A stretch of 53,541 nt of DNA, taken from the NCBI GenBank assembly GCA_033557835.1, contig JAWQRO010000129.1:1-53541 (forward strand), read 5' to 3'. Under the pieces are notes generated by a model. It was not told the DNA's origin, searched no databases, and saw only the letters and a list, made by a program, of their open reading frames with translations. This DNA comes from Helochares maculicollis (taxonomy: Eukaryota > Arthropoda > Insecta > Coleoptera > Hydrophilidae). This document shows positions 48,743-53,541 of this stretch, piece after piece (position 1 is the stretch's first letter; the number at the start of each line of letters is the position of its first letter). A program made the position numbers and the translations under genes.

Positions 48743-50440
48743 CTAAAAATGCAATAAATATCATCATATTCTATCAATTTTCAAGCGTTCCAAAATATGA
48801 AGCTTTTAACAATTATATACATGCAATTCTGTACATTTTATTTCTCCATACAAACTTTAGATGATTAAAACTATTAATGTATTTAAAGCACATGTAGTTG
48901 AAAACAGCATAGTAGAAAAATTTTGTTTTAAACGCTAAATACAATCATGTTTAACGAGATATGTTTTAGGATTAATGCGCAATACATATATGGATACATA
49001 TTGACACTTAAGGGTACATGCCATGTAAAAAAGGTTTATTTATGGCACTCAGCACTTGTGTAGTTTACTGATCACATATTTTAGAGTGGAGTGGAAGATT
49101 ATGATGTCCTACTCTAATACAAATATAATAAGACTTTTCTAATATATTTTGTAATTGTCTAAACAGTAGTTTGTTTTTATAAAGTTGGTTACACTGTCAT
49201 CTATATCAAATGTTATACCTATATCTTCAGGAATTTATAAGAACTAAAAGTACGATTTCAGTTTGTAGAATAAGTAAAAAAAAAATCAGTACAATGTTAA
49301 ATTTTATGTCAAAATTGAGTTTTTCTGCTTCCAAAACATTAAGAATGTTGCAAAAAGTATTTGGTGACAAAATACTATCTAAAGCAAGTGTTTTTGATTG
49401 ATATAAGTTGTTCAAAAAAGGCAGAAATTGTGTTGGAGATGATGACCATCCTAGCTGTTCTTTAATGTATTGCTGATGATCAATAAATTGCAAAAAGTCA
49501 TCAACTGACAATTAGAGATTTTATTGACAATATGTAAATATTATTTGGGGTAATACGATTGATTTTAAAGAACCATTAGGACCTAGGACAAGTACTTTTT
49601 AAAAAAAAAGAGTGTTCTGTTAATGTCTAATGACCAAAAAATCATAAAGCACTTGATAATGGATGATGAGACATTGATAGATAAGGATATTTGCCAGAAC
49701 TGGTGAGAATTATAGTCTGAAAAATCTTCCTTTCTGAATCATAATAATGCCCCTTTTTGTAGTGCAACCTGTTCACTTGATTTAGTGCTTTATAATGATT
49801 GACTGACGGAATACAAGCCAAATAGAATAAGCTTTTGAAGGATATTGAGGTAAAGGAATTCAACAATTGTTTCAAAGCCTGAAAAAAATTGTTGGCCAAA
49901 GTATATCTGAAAGTGAAGAAAAAAAATATAGGAATAATTGTTTTACTAAAAAACTCTTACTACTTTTTTATCACAGTAGTATAACCATATATTTTACTAT
50001 GATAATTCATTTAAATTTTTACTGAACCTATCTAACTACAATCTGGGCACATATGGGCAAAATCATTGCACTTCTTTAAATTTTATAGCAAAGAAATATG
50101 GACATAGTAAATTAACATGCATCTCATTTATTGTATGGTTATTTGAAATTATAAAAATAATAAGAGTATTTTAAGGTACAAAATTTCCTCAATAGATCTA
50201 ATTGTATTACATTTGCATCGTTGGGTTGCTTTTCAACTTTATAAATAGGGCACTTATCTTTAACAATACAAATATATAGTAACGTAAAAATAATTTATAA
50301 ACATATAACAACTTGTAGACCCAGTGTTATTGAGATATAGCATATATTTATTTGCATTTTTGCAAGCTCAATATCTAAATGAACAAGTGCGAACGAGTTT
50401 TGTGTTTTGTTTAGTTTATTGCAACTAGTATAGTCACATA
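48743..50440. other. Exportin-7 intron, proximal part
   Basis: It holds the unrecognised open segment at 49227-49511 and a weak 85-codon minus-strand ORF at 49642-49899. No further exportin-7 exon is recognised. Confidence 0.45.
49227..49511 (-). pseudogene. Unrecognised protein-like open segment in exportin-7 intron
   Basis: The minus strand reads VDDFLQFIDHQQYIKEQLGW, then SPTQFLPFLNNLYQSKTLAL, then DSILSPNTFCNILNVLEAEK before turning into low-complexity Ile/Leu sequence. The first ~75 residues have balanced composition and look like an exon or relic of one. An AG (TAATTGTCAG) lies just before the coherent part, but no good donor follows. The sequence does not match exportin-7. It may be a transposon or retrocopy fragment. 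Confidence 0.35.
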
Positions 50441-50449
50441 GGGGTATTT

Positions 50450-51320
50450 AGTTAATTAGTTTGTGACCCAGTGTAGCATAATATTAAGAAGGAAAATTAG
50501 CATTTGCAGCAGATCATACGCTGTTATTCCCAGAACGATAAAAATGCCATGAAAACGACCAATAAAATATGCAATATTTATGGGTCATTGGCAGTTACTC
50601 TAGTCTAAAAATAGTTTGAGCGGTTTAAAGCTAACAATTTTGAGTCGAAGACCTAGTGTACTCAGGCTGAAGTGTGACGAATGATCCATCCTCAATTTAG
50701 ATAGTAGTAGATCAAAACCCGCACTTTACATTTGGGAAGTTGCTAATTTTGAAACTATTTAAACAGGCTTTCATGCAGAAGTCAATTGAGCAGATGGGTG
50801 GGCTTTGCTTAACTTTAGCGGATGTCATTTGACTAAGCGGTTACTGATTTGTGATCAGCTAATAAAAAGAAAAATCACAACTCTTTCTGCCTAATGTGCT
50901 GGACCTGGCAAATAGATAGTGCATATCGTAGGTCTTGGATAAAAACAGGCAGTAAAGGTAAGCAATGCCTCTAAGAAAGTAGTGTCATGCAATTGGTGGG
51001 ATTACTAGGATGTGGGTTCTTTCGAGTAGCTACCAAATAATCAGATGATAAATTTTGTTATGTAACTACTATACAACAATTGATAGAGATTTCATTGGAT
51101 ATTTTGCCTCACCCTCCAAATAGTCCAGACTTGGCACTCTCAGATGTACATTCTTTTTCATAATGCTCTAAATGGAAAACATTTTGACCACATTAAAATC
51201 CACGTGGAGGAGTTTTTCCTCCTTTTGGAGAAATGGAATAATGATGTTACCTGAACATTGGTCCAATGTGATAGAAAATATTGGGCAATTTCTTCAATAA
51301 ATCATTGTTTAATTATATTT
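50450..51320 (+). mobile_element. Mariner (mellifera-like), decayed, in exportin-7 intron
   Basis: Broken plus-strand frames give in order: an N-terminal helix-turn-helix remnant, RLLICDQLIKRK (for the R-x-x-I-C-D-x-L-L-x-R block), VVSCNWWDY (for M-L-S-V-W-W-D), ISLDILPHPPNSPDLALSD (third catalytic Asp block) and FSXNALNGKHFDH-type residues. The I-C-D-x-L and N-x-L-N-G-K features are mellifera-like. Stops and indels are frequent; the terminal repeats are not identified. Confidence 0.7.
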
Positions 51321-52270
51321 ATTTAGTAGAATAAATGATAAAAGTAAGTGAGAAGTAAACACGTAAGTATAATTTGGTAGACTTAGATGAAAAACCTGGT
51401 TATAACATTACCACTATGCTTTTGTCAAATCTATGACAAATCAAGAAAATTAGTTTGGTCACAGTAGATTTTTAAGCAAATCTTATTTTAAATGAAATTT
51501 ATATTAGCATTTACATTTTCAACGAAAATTAATGTAAAATGTTTGTGCATCTACAGACTTTTGCTAACTAAAATGCTGAATAAGAAATGTCACATGACCA
51601 CTTCTTCAATTTGCAGTATAAACTGTAGAATTATAATTTTTTTTCATTCCCATCTACTATACAAATTACAATACAAAAATCATTGCTGCAGTAAAAAAAT
51701 CTATTTTGCAGCTTTGAAGAACCTACACATTTTAAACAGCTATGAATAAGAGTCTACTGGTTTTATTGCATCATAAGCATAGGTTATTGATGCCAAATAT
51801 GATAACTGGGAAGTACAAATTACAAAAACAAAAGGCCACTTTTTAAAATAAAATGACTGTTTAAATTAAGGTTTTCAGAACATAGCTGTCTACAACTAAG
51901 AGTTGGTCATCACTAATAAATCAATTTGGCACAATGAAGATTTTCGAGTTAGTAGCTATAATACAGAGGTTATATTACAATGTTACAATATTATTTCACC
52001 AGTATGCTATTGCGGCACTAGCAAAATCACGCAAACGAACAAACACTCATTTGACTACGAAAATACAAATATTATGAAAATGAAAAACAAAGTGGGAAAA
52101 TGTCTCCTACTGGAAATACTACACATAAAAACAGAAAAACGTGTCACTTCTGATGATGCTTCTTGTAAAATGAAGCTAAACTATACAGAATAATAGTAAA
52201 TATAACATCTGAAGCTACTAAATATTGCCAAGAGCTGGAGCATGAAATCTATTGAAATAACGGTTGGAGC
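51321..52270. other. A+T-rich spacer within exportin-7 intron
   Basis: Two ORFs of 85 and 96 codons on the plus strand (51492-51749 and 51903-52193) have no recognisable features. Nothing else is seen. Confidence 0.45.
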
Positions 52271-52339
52271 CTAAAGCACCATTTTTTTGGTAAGACTACC
52301 CATCTTATTTGTTTAGTTGTTTATGAGTTAGTAGCATAC

Positions 52340-53420
52340 TTCTTTTTCATGTTAAGCATGTCGAATTTTGAGCCAAGTAAAGAGCATTTGCGGCATGTAA
52401 TGCTTTTCTTGTTCAATCAAAAGAAAAAAGTATCGGAAAGTTATCGAATTCTTGTAGACTTACGGCGATCTTGCTCCAACTGTCAAGACTTATGAACACT
52501 GGTTTCAACCTTTCAAAAGTGGCGATTTCAGTGTTATTGACAAGGAACGTGAAAATCAACTAACAAAGTTTGAAGACAACGAATTATTGGACGAAGATGA
52601 TACACAAACACAACAAATGATGGCGGAGCAGTTGAATATCACTCAGCAAGCTATTTCTGATCGCCTGAGCGTCCTGGAGAAGATTCAAAAGGTTGGAAAT
52701 TGGATTTCACAGAAACTGAATGAATGACAGATAAAAAGGTGAAAAACTGTGTGCGAAGTGCTGCATTGACGACACAAAGAAAGGTTTTTTTGCATCGGGT
52801 GGTAACAGACAATGAACAATAGATATATTTTGAGAATCTCAAACGTAAGAAATCGTGGGTAACTTCAGGACAACCATCAACATCGAGTACAAAATCGGAT
52901 CGTTTTGGGATGAAGACAATGCTGTTTGTGTGGTGGGATCAGAATGGAATAGTGTACTATGAGCTTTTCAAACCCAGCTAAACAATTAATACCATTTGCT
53001 ACCAACAACAAATGATCAACCACGCATTGATCGAAAACCGCCCAGAATGGGCTCGAAGACACAGCAAAGTCATTCTGCAGCATGACAATCCTCCTGCACA
53101 TTCAGCCAAAGTGGTCAAAGAAGCGATTTCTTCGCTTATTTGGGAACTCCTACTCCACCCACCGTATTAACCAGAGCTGGTGTCTTATGACAATCAACTC
53201 TTCTCACCGATGGGACACGCACTGGCTAAGCAACACTTCAAGGACTTTCAATGATGTACAAAAATGGCTCGATGAATGGATACAAATGAAAGTTGAAGTT
53301 TGGAATGGTATCCATAAATTGGCCGAGAGATGGATAAAATGTGTAAAAAGCAAAGGCCAATACTTTGTAAAAAAATGTTTTTCCATTGTTCTTAAGTGAT
53401 TGCCTATTTTTCATGAAAAA
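52340..53420 (+). mobile_element. Mariner (mauritiana/Mos1-like), nearly full coding length, decayed
   Basis: Plus-strand frames run in order through the whole transposase: MSNFEPSKEHLRHVMLFLFN, an ESYRILVD-YGDLAPTVKTYE-WFQPFKSGDF segment, LLDEDDTQTQQMMAEQLNIT, QQAISDRLSVLEKIQKVGNW, TDNEQ in place of T-G-D-E-K-W, NRFGMKTMLFVWWDQNG-type residues, HKVILQHDNPPAHSAK (second catalytic Asp), and KWLDEW...GIHKLAERWIKC at the end. Frameshifts and in-frame stops break it. The terminal repeats could not be fixed. It is better preserved than the copy at 20230-21310. Confidence 0.85.
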
Positions 53421-53451
53421 AAAACATTTTAAACTTGCACACCTGGTGTGT

Positions 53452-53454
<3 letters not shown>

Positions 53455-53509
<55 letters not shown>
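53455..53509. repeat. Long (TA)n microsatellite
   Basis: An uninterrupted alternating TA tract of about 55 bases follows the mariner and is followed by degenerate TATATTTT repeats to the window end. Confidence 0.97.
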
Positions 53510-53513
<4 letters not shown>

Positions 53514-53541
53514 GTTTATATATATTTTTATATATTTATTT

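Noticed and set aside
53082..53399. 105-codon plus ORF and its antisense partner
   Set aside because: It is a frameshifted reading of the mauritiana-like mariner C-terminus, not a separate gene.
1..53541. CRISPR arrays, operons, tRNA or rRNA genes
   Set aside because: None seen; the spliced genes show this is eukaryotic nuclear DNA and no tRNA cloverleaf or rRNA stretch was recognised by eye.

Overview
The window is from an A+T-rich insect nuclear genome. Genes have GT-AG introns with TTTTAG or TTTCAG acceptors. Decayed mariner, piggyBac and non-LTR elements fill introns and spacers. The gene set (a Drosophila-like tankyrase, a ZAD zinc-finger protein and a modular serine protease of the Toll cascade) suggests a holometabolous insect; the order cannot be fixed from sequence alone.

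Layout, left to right. (1) 1-581 (-): RNase H end of a non-LTR retrotransposon. (2) 2576-2882 (+): last exon of a spartin-like gene that starts left of the window. (3) 4797-17764 (-): complete tankyrase, 13 exons, 1171 aa, convergent with spartin; introns 10 and 1 carry mariner copies. (4) 18560-21310: two mariner copies and a 137-bp inverted-repeat MITE. (5) 24116-25105 (-): intact single-exon GT11 alpha-1,2-fucosyltransferase. (6) 25869-33529 (-): complete nine-exon ZAD protein with 12 C2H2 fingers (540 aa); intron 7 holds a decayed jockey-like element and intron 1 a piggyBac remnant. (7) 35404-36519 (+): complete two-exon gene for a 312-aa protein of unknown function. (8) 37234-47388 (+): complete 12-exon modular serine protease (ModSP-like, 647 aa), including a separate signal-peptide exon, with a kB-like site and GATA motifs just upstream. 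(9) 48134-48742 (-): last three exons of exportin-7; the rest lies beyond the right edge. (10) 50450-53541: two more decayed mariners and a long (TA)n tract.

The genes are functionally independent neighbours: poly-ADP-ribosylation, Golgi glycosylation, transcription, extracellular innate-immune proteolysis and nuclear transport. The gene models were built by hand by joining exons at GT-AG boundaries with matching phase. The four complete multi-exon models all give lengths divisible by three, with no internal stop seen. Introns and spacers are a graveyard of at least three mariner subfamilies (irritans-, mauritiana- and mellifera-like).
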